Below, piece after piece: positions 25,889-36,715 of a DNA stretch of 64,000 bases. The translations under genes and the position numbers were made by a program. The notes below the pieces were generated by a model. It did no database searches. It was not told the origin of the DNA and saw only the letters and a program-made list of their open reading frames with translations. Where the stretch lies: NCBI RefSeq assembly GCF_022655055.1, contig NZ_CP093384.1, positions 744,001 to 808,000 of the forward strand, given 5' to 3'. The stretch is from Vagococcus sp. CY52-2. GTDB taxonomy: Bacteria > Bacillota > Bacilli > Lactobacillales > Vagococcaceae. Within the stretch, counting starts at the first letter, position 1. Every line of letters starts with the position of its first letter.

Positions 25889-27106
25889 ATGAAAGTTGAC
25901 TGGAAGCGAAACATGTATATTGCATGGATTGGTTGTTTCTTTACAGGCGCAAGTTATAGTTTGGTGATGCCATTTATTTCAATATACATTGAACAATTAG
26001 GTGCACCTAGTAATAAAGTGGAATTTTATGCAGGATTATCTATTAGTTTAACGGCGTTATCGGCTGCAATGGTTTCTCCACTGTGGGGGAGTCTAGCAGA
26101 TAGAAAAGGGCGTAAGTTAATGATGATAAGAGCTGCAGCAGGAATGACCGTTACTATGGGCTCATTGGCGTTTGTTCCAAATGTTTTTTGGTTGTTATTT
26201 ATGAGGTTTTGTAATGGCTTATTATCTGGTTATGTTCCAAATGCTACGGCAATGATTGCCTCCCAAGCACCAAAGGACAAAAATGGTATGGCTTTGGGAA
26301 CTCTTGCTACTGGTGCTGTAGCAGGTAGTTTGATTGGCCCATCACTTGGTGGCTTATTAGCACAAACAGTGGGGATAAAAAATGTTTTCTTAGTAACAGG
26401 AAGTATTTTATTTATGACGACTTTATTAACTATCTTTTTTATCCATGAAGACTTTGAGCCAGTTGAAAAAAAAGACATGGTATCTACCAAAGAAGTTTTT
26501 AAAAGCATTAAGCATCCTAAAGTATTAATTGGTTTATTTATTACAACTGCCATTATTCAAATAGGGATGACAAGTATCAGTCCTATTTTAACACTATATG
26601 TCAGAGAACTTGGTGGAAAGACAGGTAATATTTTGTTCGTTAGTGGTTTAATAGTGTCTGTAGCAGGTGTATCTGAATTTTTCTCGGCACCATTTTTAGG
26701 GAAATTAGGAGATAGAATTGGGAGTCAATATGTCTTGTTAGGTGGATTGATCTTATCATTTTTATTTATTTTTCCTATGTCATTTGTTCAGTCGCCCTTT
26801 CAGTTAGGGGTATGTCGTTTTCTGTTAGGTTTTTCAACAGGTGCATTGATGCCGTCTGTGAATACCTTAATTAGTAAAATTACACCGATGAATGGAGTTG
26901 GACGTATCTTTAGTTTTAACCAAATGTTTACCAGTATGGGACAAGTTGCAGGACCAATGGTTGGTTCCTTTGTTGCTAATGGATTTGGTTATCGTTCGGT
27001 CTTCATTGCAACAAGTTTATTGATTTTAATGAATATTACAATTAGTTTTTTTAATTTTAAGCATCAATTATCAATACGTGAGTTGATTAATGAATTTAAG
27101 CGTTAA
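25889..27106 (+). CDS. MFS multidrug exporter, DHA1 (MdtG-like)
   Basis: The 405-residue protein has about 12 membrane segments. Motif A appears as LWGSLADRKGRKLMMIRAA after helix 2, motif C-like GALATGAVAGSLIGPSLGGLL (here GTLATGAVAG...) in helix 5, and a second motif A-like FLGKLGDRIGSQY midway. A drug exporter of the MdtG or Bcr type is likely. ATG 25889 is chosen with AAAGGGTGA upstream; the GTG at 25874 overlaps that site. An inverted repeat around its promoter suggests regulation. Confidence 0.87.
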   Translation: MKVDWKRNMYIAWIGCFFTGASYSLVMPFISIYIEQLGAPSNKVEFYAGLSISLTALSAAMVSPLWGSLADRKGRKLMMIRAAAGMTVTMGSLAFVPNVFWLLFMRFCNGLLSGYVPNATAMIASQAPKDKNGMALGTLATGAVAGSLIGPSLGGLLAQTVGIKNVFLVTGSILFMTTLLTIFFIHEDFEPVEKKDMVSTKEVFKSIKHPKVLIGLFITTAIIQIGMTSISPILTLYVRELGGKTGNILFVSGLIVSVAGVSEFFSAPFLGKLGDRIGSQYVLLGGLILSFLFIFPMSFVQSPFQLGVCRFLLGFSTGALMPSVNTLISKITPMNGVGRIFSFNQMFTSMGQVAGPMVGSFVANGFGYRSVFIATSLLILMNITISFFNFKHQLSIRELINEFKR

Positions 27107-27110
27107 ATAA

Positions 27111-27150
27111 AAAACATGTAAGAGAAAAATTCTCCTACATGTTTTTATTT
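27111..27150. terminator. Bidirectional terminator
   Basis: AAAACATGTA (27111-27120) pairs with TACATGTTTT (27136-27145); an inner GAGAA/TTCTC extends the stem. It serves the MFS gene and the opposing DUF2929 gene. Confidence 0.88.
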
Positions 27151-27336
27151 TTTAGATTTTTTTGTATTGCTTGGTGCTGCCACTTCACCAATAAGCATAA
27201 CAATGGCACAAGCAATTAAAGATACAATCACAGTTCCAGTGAAGTTATAATCAGTCACACCATGAAGTGCGCCACCAATATAACTAACCACTTGTCCTAA
27301 TAAAATTGCCCAGATAAAAACAACAATTCTTCCCAT
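27145..27336 (-). CDS. DUF2929 family small membrane protein (YjzD-like)
   Basis: The 63-residue protein has two membrane segments (IVVFIWAILLGQVVSYIGGAL and VIVSLIACAIVMLIGEV) and a short basic tail. The order and length match the YjzD/DUF2929 family of Bacillus and Lactobacillales. ATG 27336 has GAGGTG eight bases upstream. Function unknown to me. It diverges from dnaE. Confidence 0.75.
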   Translation of the reverse strand: MGRIVVFIWAILLGQVVSYIGGALHGVTDYNFTGTVIVSLIACAIVMLIGEVAAPSNTKKSKK

Positions 27337-27434
27337 GTTTAATGCACCTCTTTTCAAGAATTAGTTTACCAATCTTTACTTTAAAAGTAAAGGATTCCTA
27401 GATTAGTTTATAAAGAGGGAACGGATTATTATGG

Positions 27435-27440
27435 TATACT
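27435..27440 (+). promoter_or_regulatory. Extended -10 promoter of dnaE
   Basis: TATGG then TATACT (27435-27440), with TG one base before the hexamer, 29 bases before the dnaE start. Confidence 0.5.
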
Positions 27441-27468
27441 AAAATAAGAAAATTAATGGAGGGGTTTC

Positions 27469-30400
27469 ATGAATTTGGGACAGTTACAAGTTAGAACAGA
27501 GTATTCATTATTATCTAGTACCAATCGCATTGAAGAACTTGTGTATGAAGCTAAAAATCGTGGCTATACAAGTTTAGCAATAACAGATATTGATACCCTT
27601 CATGGTGTCGTTATTTTTTATCAAGAATGTTTAAAACAACACATCAAACCTATTATTGGAATGACGTTAACCTATAAAACAACAGAAGAAACGGAAGCAG
27701 AGATCATACTTCTAGCTAAAAATCTGTCTGGATATCATCATTTAATGAAAATTGCAACAAAAAAGTCGATGACTGAAAGGCGAGAATCCTTTTCGTTAAG
27801 GGATGCATTTCATGATTTAAATGACTTGATTGCTATTCTACCTTGGCAAAAGAATGAGTTATATCAATTGCAACAAGCGACAAGCAGTGAGCAAATGGAG
27901 AAAAGAACCATAGAATTACTAGAACTATTAAAGCACTGTGATGTTTATGGTGGTATAAATGTTTCGCGATTGAAAGAGGAAGAACGAGATTTTTGGGGTT
28001 ATTATTATAAAAAATATAATCTACCGCCAGTTGCTTTACAAGATGTTCGGTATTTAAATCCTAGTGATGATTTCTCTGTCGCAGTGTTAGAACACATTGA
28101 AAGTGGAGAGCTGATATCGCTTGATTTTGAACAATTATCTGGTGATTATTATTTACCTCAAGCAACAGATTTTACTAAATGGTATCATGAAAAAAATTTA
28201 GATGAGGCTTTGTCAAATATTGAAACGATTGTGTCATCCATTGATTTACAGATCCCACTACAACAGAAATTATTGCCAAGTTTTCCAGTTCCAAATAATG
28301 AAAAAGCTGATACCTATTTACGTAGATTATGCCAAGAGGGGTTATCATGTCGCTTAAATGGTCAAGTGAATGAAACGTATCAAGCACGTTTGAATATGGA
28401 GTTAGACGTCATTCATGAGATGGGATACGATGATTATTTTTTAATTGTGTGGGACGTGATGAAATATGCTAGAGATCATCATATCGTGACTGCCTGTCGT
28501 GGATCAGCTGCAGGATCTCTTGTGTCTTATGTATTACAAATAACCAATGTTGATCCGATTCAGTATCAGTTATTATTCGAACGATTTTTAAACAAAGAAC
28601 GTTACACCATGCCTGACATTGATATGGACATACCTGATAATAGACGGGAAGAATTACTTCAATATGTTAATCATAAATACGGTAAAAACCGTGTTGCGCA
28701 AATCGCTACGTTTGGTACTTTAGCAGCAAAAATGGCTGTTAGAGATGTGAGTCGAGTTTTTGGTTTGTCACAAAATGAAGCGAACAAATGGGCAAATGCT
28801 ATTCCAAAAGATTTGAAGATTACATTAAGTGAAGCATATGATAAATCAAAGACGTTACGCGAATTAGTAGGGCATTCCTACAAAAACAAATTATTATTTG
28901 ATACGGCAAAACGGATTGAAGGGTTACCTAGGCATGTATCGACTCATGCGGCAGGAGTCGTGATTAGTGATCAAGATTTAACAAACTTAATTCCATTACA
29001 AGAAGGAAACAATGGTATTCCATTAACGCAATTTGCTATGGGAGAAGTAGAAGAAATTGGTTTATTAAAAATGGATTTTCTAGGATTGAGAAATTTATCT
29101 ATTATTGGAAACGCCTTGTCATCTATCGAATATCAGACAGGTAGGCCCTTGTCTTTAGAAGATATCCCTTTAGACGATGACAAAACGTTGGAACTATTTA
29201 GACAAGGAAATACTGTTGGTGTGTTTCAATTTGAATCAAAAGGAATTAAGAATGTCCTGCGTAAATTAGGACCGACATCTATTGAAGATATCGCGTCAGT
29301 GAATGCCCTCTATCGTCCTGGACCAATGGAAAACATTGAGACGTTTGTTAAGAGAAAAAAAGGTATTGAAGCAATTCATTACCCACATGATAGCTTGAAA
29401 GACATATTAGGCTATACATATGGCGTGATTGTTTACCAAGAACAGGTGATGCAAGTAGCTTCAAAAATGGCAGGATTTAGTTTGGGAGAGGCAGACATTC
29501 TACGCCGAGCGATTAGTAAAAAGAGTAAAGACGTACTTGATACTGAGCGAGAGCATTTTGTCAGTGGGGCAGTGGGACAAGGCTATACAAAAGACGTCGC
29601 AATGCAAGTGTACGATTACATTGAACGTTTTGCTAATTATGGGTTTAATCGGTCTCATGCGGTAGTTTATTCAGTTATTGCCTATCAGATGGCTTATTTA
29701 AAAGTGCATTACCCAACCGCATTTTTCCAAGCTATTTTGCACTCAGTAAAAAATAATCCAGCAAAAATGACTGAATACATCGTAGAAGCAAAAGAGGCTG
29801 GTTTAATCATTATTCCTCCAGATATTAATAAAAGTGAATACAGTTTTACCTTTTATAAAGGGTCAATCATCTATGGTTTTTCTTCAGTTAAAGGGATTCG
29901 TAAAGATTTCATTCAACACATGTTGACAGTCAGAAAAGAAGATGGCCCGTTTAAATCATTAGAAAATTTTTTAATGCGTTTGAATGGCAAGTGGTTAAAG
30001 AAAGCGAATATTTTACCATTAATCTATATTGGGGCATTTGACAGATTGCATCAAAATCGTAAACAATTAATGATTGACCTAGATAGTATGATACAAAATA
30101 TTGAATACAGTGGTGGTAGCGCAGATTTATTAGATGTGTTAACCTTGAAGAAGGAAATATGTGAAGATTTTACTGTGGAAGAAAAATTAGAGCAAGAAGT
30201 TGACTATTTAGGTACCTATGTGTCTGCTCATCCGGTTGATTTTTATACAAGTAAATTAGTTAATCTTCCTATAGTAAAAGCTAAAGATTTGTTGGCAAAT
30301 CAAGAAGTGACAGTATTACTTTATTCATCTAGTATTAAAAAGATACGTACCAAAAAAGGTGAATCCATGGCATTTTTAGAAGGAACTGATCAAACTGGAA

Positions 30401-30789
30401 AATTATCTGTTACATTGTTTCCGACTATTTATCGAAGTGTACAATCTATACTTAGTGAACATGAGGTGTATGTTGTTCGTGGTAAGGTAGAAAAAAGTAA
30501 GTATAATCAAGAATGGCAAATTATAGCGAACACCGTTGAATTAGCTAAGGATATGAGAGACAGGATGAAATGTTTTATAAATATAACACCCGAAAATGAC
30601 AAAAACCAATTGTTAGTAGATTTACAAAATGTGTTATTATCACATCATGGTGAAAATCCTGTTATTTTAGTATTCCGTCATAAAGGGCAAAACACCTTGC
30701 TAAATCAAGCATATTGGGTAGAGAACACACCAAACTTAATGAAAGAAGTCCATTCTTTATTAGGTGAAGGAATGATCATATTTAAGTAA
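27469..30789 (+). CDS. dnaE: DNA polymerase III subunit alpha, DnaE type
   Basis: DnaE is a replicative polymerase; in low-GC Gram-positives it extends primers on the lagging strand next to PolC. The N-terminal PHP domain (residues 1-200) begins NLGQLQVRTEYSLLSST, with DIDTLHGV. The palm holds PDIDMDIPDNRREEL, where the catalytic Asp residues lie. GSAAGSLVSYVL precedes it, and an OB domain lies near residues 950-1040. The 1106-residue length is typical of the Firmicute DnaE. It starts with GGAGGGG before ATG. Confidence 0.96.
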   Translation: MNLGQLQVRTEYSLLSSTNRIEELVYEAKNRGYTSLAITDIDTLHGVVIFYQECLKQHIKPIIGMTLTYKTTEETEAEIILLAKNLSGYHHLMKIATKKSMTERRESFSLRDAFHDLNDLIAILPWQKNELYQLQQATSSEQMEKRTIELLELLKHCDVYGGINVSRLKEEERDFWGYYYKKYNLPPVALQDVRYLNPSDDFSVAVLEHIESGELISLDFEQLSGDYYLPQATDFTKWYHEKNLDEALSNIETIVSSIDLQIPLQQKLLPSFPVPNNEKADTYLRRLCQEGLSCRLNGQVNETYQARLNMELDVIHEMGYDDYFLIVWDVMKYARDHHIVTACRGSAAGSLVSYVLQITNVDPIQYQLLFERFLNKERYTMPDIDMDIPDNRREELLQYVNHKYGKNRVAQIATFGTLAAKMAVRDVSRVFGLSQNEANKWANAIPKDLKITLSEAYDKSKTLRELVGHSYKNKLLFDTAKRIEGLPRHVSTHAAGVVISDQDLTNLIPLQEGNNGIPLTQFAMGEVEEIGLLKMDFLGLRNLSIIGNALSSIEYQTGRPLSLEDIPLDDDKTLELFRQGNTVGVFQFESKGIKNVLRKLGPTSIEDIASVNALYRPGPMENIETFVKRKKGIEAIHYPHDSLKDILGYTYGVIVYQEQVMQVASKMAGFSLGEADILRRAISKKSKDVLDTEREHFVSGAVGQGYTKDVAMQVYDYIERFANYGFNRSHAVVYSVIAYQMAYLKVHYPTAFFQAILHSVKNNPAKMTEYIVEAKEAGLIIIPPDINKSEYSFTFYKGSIIYGFSSVKGIRKDFIQHMLTVRKEDGPFKSLENFLMRLNGKWLKKANILPLIYIGAFDRLHQNRKQLMIDLDSMIQNIEYSGGSADLLDVLTLKKEICEDFTVEEKLEQEVDYLGTYVSAHPVDFYTSKLVNLPIVKAKDLLANQEVTVLLYSSSIKKIRTKKGESMAFLEGTDQTGKLSVTLFPTIYRSVQSILSEHEVYVVRGKVEKSKYNQEWQIIANTVELAKDMRDRMKCFINITPENDKNQLLVDLQNVLLSHHGENPVILVFRHKGQNTLLNQAYWVENTPNLMKEVHSLLGEGMIIFK

Positions 30790-30857
30790 TTTATTTCTTA
30801 AAAAAACATTAGAAGAAAAAATGTATTTTCAATTTTTTTTCAATTTTTACAGGATAG

Positions 30858-31928
<1,071 letters not shown>

Positions 31929-31961
31929 TACAAATAAAAAATACTAAGGAGCGTTTTTTAC

Positions 31962-33716
31962 ATGAAAAAAACAAAAATTGTTTGTACAATCGGTCCAGCA
32001 AGTGAATCTGTAGACACATTAGTTGAATTAATGAACTCAGGGATGAACGTTGCTCGTTTAAACTTCTCACATGGAGACTTTGAAGAACATGGAGCACGTA
32101 TTAAAAACATTCGTGAAGCAGCAAAAATTACTGGTAAAACAATTGCAATTTTACTAGATACAAAAGGTCCAGAAATTCGTACGCATAATATGAAAGATGG
32201 CATTGTTGAATTAACTACTGGGGATATTGTTCGTATTGCAATGAGCGAAGTGGAAGGAACAAAAGAAAAATTCTCAATTACATATCCAGGTTTAATTGAT
32301 GATGTTCATGTAGGAAGCCACATCCTTTTAGATGATGGATTAATTGACTTAGAAGTAATCGAAATTGATTTAGTTAACAAAGAAATCGTCACAAAAGTAT
32401 TAAACGAAGGTGTATTGAAAAATAAAAAAGGTGTTAACGTACCAAATGTAAGTATTAACTTACCTGGTATCACTGAAAAAGATGCGGCTGATATTCGTTT
32501 CGGTATTGAAAACGATGTTGACTTCATCGCAGCAAGTTTCGTTCGTCGCCCAAGTGACGTATTAGAAATTACTGAAATCTTAGAACAAGAAAATGCGACA
32601 CATATTCAAATTATTTCTAAAATCGAAAACCAAGAAGGTATTGATAACTTAGATGATATCTTAAAAGTATCTAGTGGTTTAATGGTTGCACGTGGTGACA
32701 TGGGTGTTGAAATTCCAACTGAAAATGTACCAGTTGTACAAAAAGAAATGATTAGAAAATGTAATGCTTTAGGTAAACCAGTTGTTACAGCAACACAAAT
32801 GTTAGACTCTATGCAAAAAAATCCTCGTCCAACACGTGCAGAAGCAAGTGATGTGGCGAATGCAATTTATGATGGAACTGACGCTGTTATGTTATCTGGT
32901 GAAACAGCTGCTGGGGAATACCCAATTGAAGCAGTTAAAACAATGAGAAATATTGCAGTACGTACAGAAGCTGATTTAACGGATCGTGATGCTTATGCTC
33001 TTAAATTACATAAAAAAACTGATATGACTGAATCAATTGGTCAAGCAGTTGGACATACAGCGAAAAACCTAGATATCCAAACAATTGTAGCGGCAACTCA
33101 ATCTGGACATACTGCACGTATGATTTCTAAATATCGTCCAAAAGCTCATATTGTAGCCGCAACATTTACTGACCGTGTGGCTAGAAGTTTAGCATTAAAC
33201 TGGGGCGTATTCCCAACTGTTACAACTAAACCAGATTCAACTGATGAGATGTTTAGTTTAGCAACTAAAATTGCTAAAGAAACTGGATTCTCTAAAGAAG
33301 GAGAGTTGATTATCATTACTGCTGGTGCGCCTATTGGTGAAAAAGGAACAACTAACTTAATGAAAATTCAGTTAATTGGTTCTAAATTATGTGATGGACA
33401 AGGAATTGGCGACACAGCCGTTTCTGCTAAAGCAGTTGTAGCAACTTCAGCTCAAGAAGCAAATGATGCTATGGAAGAAGATGCAATCTTAGTTGTAAAA
33501 ACAACCGATAAAGAGTATATGCCAGCAATTAAAAAAGCTTCAGCTCTTGTTGTTGAAGAAGGTGGATTAACAAGCCATGCAGCGGTTGTGGCAATTGCGG
33601 AAAATATTCCAGTTGTTGTTGGAGTTGAAAATGCAACATCACTTATCTCAAGTGGTACTGTGTTAACAGTTGATTCACGCCAAGGATTTATCTATGCAGG
33701 CGAAACAACTATTTAA
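31962..33716 (+). CDS. pyk: Pyruvate kinase, long form
   Basis: Pyk makes pyruvate and ATP from PEP. The 584 residues include the usual catalytic core ([42 protein letters not shown], and the [15 protein letters not shown] loop) plus an extra C-terminal domain of about 100 residues resembling PEP-utilising enzymes ([11 protein letters not shown] near 550), as in Bacillus and enterococci. It forms an operon with pfkA, linking the two committed steps of glycolysis. Confidence 0.97.
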   Translation: MKKTKIVCTIGPASESVDTLVELMNSGMNVARLNFSHGDFEEHGARIKNIREAAKITGKTIAILLDTKGPEIRTHNMKDGIVELTTGDIVRIAMSEVEGTKEKFSITYPGLIDDVHVGSHILLDDGLIDLEVIEIDLVNKEIVTKVLNEGVLKNKKGVNVPNVSINLPGITEKDAADIRFGIENDVDFIAASFVRRPSDVLEITEILEQENATHIQIISKIENQEGIDNLDDILKVSSGLMVARGDMGVEIPTENVPVVQKEMIRKCNALGKPVVTATQMLDSMQKNPRPTRAEASDVANAIYDGTDAVMLSGETAAGEYPIEAVKTMRNIAVRTEADLTDRDAYALKLHKKTDMTESIGQAVGHTAKNLDIQTIVAATQSGHTARMISKYRPKAHIVAATFTDRVARSLALNWGVFPTVTTKPDSTDEMFSLATKIAKETGFSKEGELIIITAGAPIGEKGTTNLMKIQLIGSKLCDGQGIGDTAVSAKAVVATSAQEANDAMEEDAILVVKTTDKEYMPAIKKASALVVEEGGLTSHAAVVAIAENIPVVVGVENATSLISSGTVLTVDSRQGFIYAGETTI

Positions 33717-33741
33717 TGAGTAAATGATGAGTGTTTGACAC

Positions 33742-33780
33742 AATAAGAGTGGGAGTGGTTAGCTCCTGCTCTTTATTTGT
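33742..33780 (+). terminator. Terminator after pfkA-pyk
   Basis: AAGAG-T-GGAG pairs with CTCC-TG-CTCTT (33745-33773), with a T-rich tail. Confidence 0.75.
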
Positions 33781-33887
33781 CTACGTGTATAAAAAGCGGG
33801 TTAAAAAAATATTTTAAATAACTATGGCTTTTTTTTTTAGTGGTGTGTAGAATGGTTTAGATTAGACTTTTAGAAGGGAGAAAACAT

Positions 33888-35048
33888 ATGACAAATAAAA
33901 AAAATATGATGTATTTAGCCATTTCCAATCTATTTTTAGTGTTTTTAGGAGCTGGCTTAGTTATTCCGGTTATGCCAATGTTAAAAGAAGATATGCATTT
34001 ATCTGGCTCAACAATGGGATTGATGATTTCTGTTTTTGCTGTTTTACAGTTAATTGTGTCGCCTATCGCGGGTAGTTTATCAGATAAAGTCGGTCGAAAA
34101 TTAATCATTGCAGCTGGTATGTTAATCTTTGCAGTATCTGAATTAATTTTTGGTTTAGGCCAAGTCGTTAGTTGGTTGTACATCTCTCGTGGACTTGGTG
34201 GGATTGCTGCGGCACTAATCATGCCATCTGTTACCGCGTATGTAGCAGACGTCACAACATTTGAAGAACGTCCAAAAGCTATGGGGTTAGTGTCTGCCGC
34301 CATTAGTGGTGGATTTATTATTGGACCCGGAGTTGGTGGATTTTTAGCTCATTTTGGAATGCGAGTGCCTTTTTTTGCGGCAGCTCTCTTATCTTTTATC
34401 GGGTTTATTATGACAATGTTAATTTTAAAAGAGCCTAAGAAGCAATTAGTACATGGTCAAGTTGCAGAAAAAGGTTCTGTTATGGATATTTTAAAAGATC
34501 CTATTTTTACATTTCCGTTCATCGTGATTTTAATTTCATCATTTGGTTTACAATCATTTGAGTCCATCTATAGTATTATGGCAACAATCAATTTTAATTT
34601 TAGTACATCAGAAATTGCTGCGATTATTACAGTTAGTGGGGTATTAGCCTTAATTTGTCAGGTCGTTTTCTTTGATGGCATTATCAAGAAAATTGGTGAG
34701 GTCGGATTAATTCGAGTGTCATTTTTTGCGAGCGCTATATTCGTTGGTGTTATAGCTTTCACCGATAGTAAATGGGTTGTTGTATTATCAACTTTTGTTG
34801 TGTTTTTAGCGTTTGATTTATTGCGACCAGGTATTACAACGTACCTATCTAAACATGCAGGAGATAGACAAGGGACAGTGAATGGATTAAATTCAACCTT
34901 TACAAGTTTTGGAAATATATTAGGACCAATGGCTTCAGGGATGTTATTTGATATCAATCATTTTTATCCATATTATGTGTCAGCAATTGTTTTATTAATA
35001 ACTAGTTTTTTATCATTAATGTGGAAAAAAGAATTACCAGAAAAATAA
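33888..35048 (+). CDS. MFS multidrug exporter, NorA/EmeA-like
   Basis: The 386-residue 12-helix DHA1 exporter has the length and pattern of NorA and enterococcal EmeA: LGAGLVIPVMPMLKEDM in helix 1, motif A IAGSLSDKVGRKLIIAAG, and GGIAAALIMPSVTAYVAD in helix 4. Motif C is present as GGFIIGPGVGGFLA. Known relatives export fluoroquinolones and dyes; this role is inferred. AGAAGGGAG precedes the ATG. It is the third drug-type MFS gene in the window. It is flanked by terminators and so single. Confidence 0.88.
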   Translation: MTNKKNMMYLAISNLFLVFLGAGLVIPVMPMLKEDMHLSGSTMGLMISVFAVLQLIVSPIAGSLSDKVGRKLIIAAGMLIFAVSELIFGLGQVVSWLYISRGLGGIAAALIMPSVTAYVADVTTFEERPKAMGLVSAAISGGFIIGPGVGGFLAHFGMRVPFFAAALLSFIGFIMTMLILKEPKKQLVHGQVAEKGSVMDILKDPIFTFPFIVILISSFGLQSFESIYSIMATINFNFSTSEIAAIITVSGVLALICQVVFFDGIIKKIGEVGLIRVSFFASAIFVGVIAFTDSKWVVVLSTFVVFLAFDLLRPGITTYLSKHAGDRQGTVNGLNSTFTSFGNILGPMASGMLFDINHFYPYYVSAIVLLITSFLSLMWKKELPEK

Positions 35049-35083
35049 GAGATAATTGAGCAGTGACTCAGTTATCTCTTTTG
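35047..35083 (+). terminator. Terminator after the NorA-like gene
   Basis: AAGAGATAA (35047-35055) pairs with TTATCTCTT (35072-35080); an inner TGAG/CTCA extends the stem. Confidence 0.85.
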
Positions 35084-35260
35084 TTATGTACGTTATAACA
35101 TATGATGAAATCAAATAGCTCATGGTAGGGATTATTTACTCTATTATAGTATGGACAAACTGGTTAAATTGATTGGAGAAAAAGTTTGATTGGAATTTTT
35201 AATAAACTAATGAATAAATTATGATATAATGTGAGAACAACGAAAGGATGGGCAGAATAC

Positions 35261-36133
35261 ATGAAAGATTTAATAGGTAGCGTGTGGAGCGGATTAATTA
35301 TTGATGAAAACGACCAGTTATTTTTTGTTCAAAAAAATGGTGTGACGTTTCATTTAAATAAATCTGAAGGTGAGTTTAAAATAGGAGATATTGTAGAAGG
35401 ATTTGGTTATGAAAATCAAAAACACGATCGTATTTTTACAACTAATATTCCAGAGATTCAACAACATAAATTTGGATTTGCTGAAGTAGTTGATTCAAGA
35501 CGTGACTTAGGCGTGTTTGTTGATATTGGATTGCCAGATAAAGAAGTCGTGGTGTCGCTTGATGAATTACCAGAGATGAAACCATTATGGCCTAAAAAAG
35601 GCGATAAATTATTAGTGAGATTATCAGTTGATGAAAAAGCAAGACTTTGGGCTAATTTAGCAGATGATATGACATTTTTAGCTATGTCAAAAGCAGCGGA
35701 TGAAGAAACAATGAAAAATAAAAATATTACGGGGGTGGTGTATCGCTTAAAAATGGTGGGAACGTTTGTCTTGACAGATGACCATTATGTGGCCTTTATT
35801 CATCCATCTGAGAGATACGAAGAACCTAGACTTGGACAAATTGTTGAAGGCCGAGTGATTGGTGTTCGTCCAGATGGCATGCTAAATATGTCTTTAAAAC
35901 CAAGAGCGTATGAAGTTATTTCTGATGATGCACAAATGATTTTAACATTTTTAGAACGTTCTAAAGATGGCATGATTCCATTTAGTGATAAATCAACACC
36001 AGAGGAAATCAAACAAACTTTTGCTATCAGTAAAGGTCAATTTAAACGAGCGTTAGGCTCATTGATGAAAGAAAAAAGAATTACTCAAAAAGATGGTAAG
36101 ACATACCTAATAAAAGATGAAACATCTAATTGA
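35261..36133 (+). CDS. cvfB: S1-domain RNA-binding protein CvfB
   Basis: The 290-residue protein is of the CvfB (YitL) family: several S1/OB-like RNA-binding domains (FAEVVDSRRDLGVFVDIGLPDKEVVV is one, GRVIGVRPDGMLNMSLKPRAYE a later one) and a C-terminal winged helix (EEIKQTFAISKGQFKRALGSLMKEKRI). In staphylococci CvfB affects virulence gene expression. ATG 35261 has AAAGGA 12 bases upstream; an ORF extension to 35231 has no better site. A -10 TATAAT (35225-35230) precedes it. Confidence 0.9.
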   Translation: MKDLIGSVWSGLIIDENDQLFFVQKNGVTFHLNKSEGEFKIGDIVEGFGYENQKHDRIFTTNIPEIQQHKFGFAEVVDSRRDLGVFVDIGLPDKEVVVSLDELPEMKPLWPKKGDKLLVRLSVDEKARLWANLADDMTFLAMSKAADEETMKNKNITGVVYRLKMVGTFVLTDDHYVAFIHPSERYEEPRLGQIVEGRVIGVRPDGMLNMSLKPRAYEVISDDAQMILTFLERSKDGMIPFSDKSTPEEIKQTFAISKGQFKRALGSLMKEKRITQKDGKTYLIKDETSN

Positions 36134-36140
36134 GAATAGG

Positions 36141-36169
36141 TTGATTTTGTACATTAGATAAATTATAAT
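36141..36169 (+). promoter_or_regulatory. fur promoter
   Basis: TTGATT (36141-36146), a 17-base spacer and TATAAT (36164-36169). Confidence 0.75.
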
Positions 36170-36195
36170 CTATATAAGGTCATTTGGTTTTTAAA

Positions 36196-36210
36196 TGATA
36201 ATAATTATAA
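36196..36210 (+). promoter_or_regulatory. Fur box
   Basis: TGATAATAATTATAA matches the 7-1-7 Fur core TGATAAT-N-ATTATCA at all but one arm position. It lies about 20 bases after the predicted start point and 20 bases before the fur start codon, suggesting autoregulation. Confidence 0.75.
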
Positions 36211-36230
36211 ATAAGGATGTGCAAGCTACT

Positions 36231-36686
36231 ATGGAACAGCAAAGCCTTGCGTTACAACGGATAAAAGATCAATTGTATGAAGCAAACTATAAACTAACAC
36301 CACAACGTGAAGCCACAGTACAAGTGTTGTTAGAAAATGAGAAAGATCATTTATCGGCTGAAGAAATCTATATGCTCGTGAAATTAAAAACACCTGATAT
36401 TGGTTTAGCGACTGTTTACCGTACGCTTGAAATGTTGACAGAATTAAGTATTTTAGATAAAGTGAATTTTAATGATGGTCTAGCAAGGTATGATATGCGA
36501 AAAGAAGGTGCCAAACATTTTCATCATCATCTTCTTTGTTTAGAATGTGGAAATATCGATGAAATTGAAGAGGATTTATTAGGTGAGGTTGAAAAGATAG
36601 TCGAAAATCGTTACTTTTTTAAAGTAACAGATCATCGCCTAACCTTTCATGGTATCTGTCAGGCTTGCCAAAAAAAAAACAAGTGA
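36231..36686 (+). CDS. fur: Ferric uptake regulator Fur
   Basis: This 151-residue metalloregulator represses iron uptake genes when Fe(II) is abundant. The winged helix (about residues 20-85) includes YKLTPQREATVQVLLEN and GLATVYRTLEML. The metal-binding HHHHLLCLECGNIDEIEED, DHRLTFHGIC and the CxxC pairs (CLEC, CQAC) for structural zinc follow. The DHRLTFHGIC ending favours Fur over PerR or Zur. ATG 36231 is chosen; the frame open to 36195 runs through the Fur box. GGATG upstream is a weak binding site. Confidence 0.9.
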   Translation: MEQQSLALQRIKDQLYEANYKLTPQREATVQVLLENEKDHLSAEEIYMLVKLKTPDIGLATVYRTLEMLTELSILDKVNFNDGLARYDMRKEGAKHFHHHLLCLECGNIDEIEEDLLGEVEKIVENRYFFKVTDHRLTFHGICQACQKKNK

Positions 36687-36715
36687 TTCTAATAAATAGA
36701 TCACTTGTTTTTTTT
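36676..36715. terminator. Bidirectional terminator after fur
   Basis: AAAACAAGTGAT (36676-36687) pairs with ATCACTTGTTTT (36700-36711), with A and T tracts on both sides. It overlaps the fur stop codon. Confidence 0.9.

Noticed and set aside
33790-33837. A/T-rich imperfect hairpin before the NorA-like gene as an attenuator
   Set aside because: The stem is mostly A-T with large internal loops and cannot be told from chance in this base composition.
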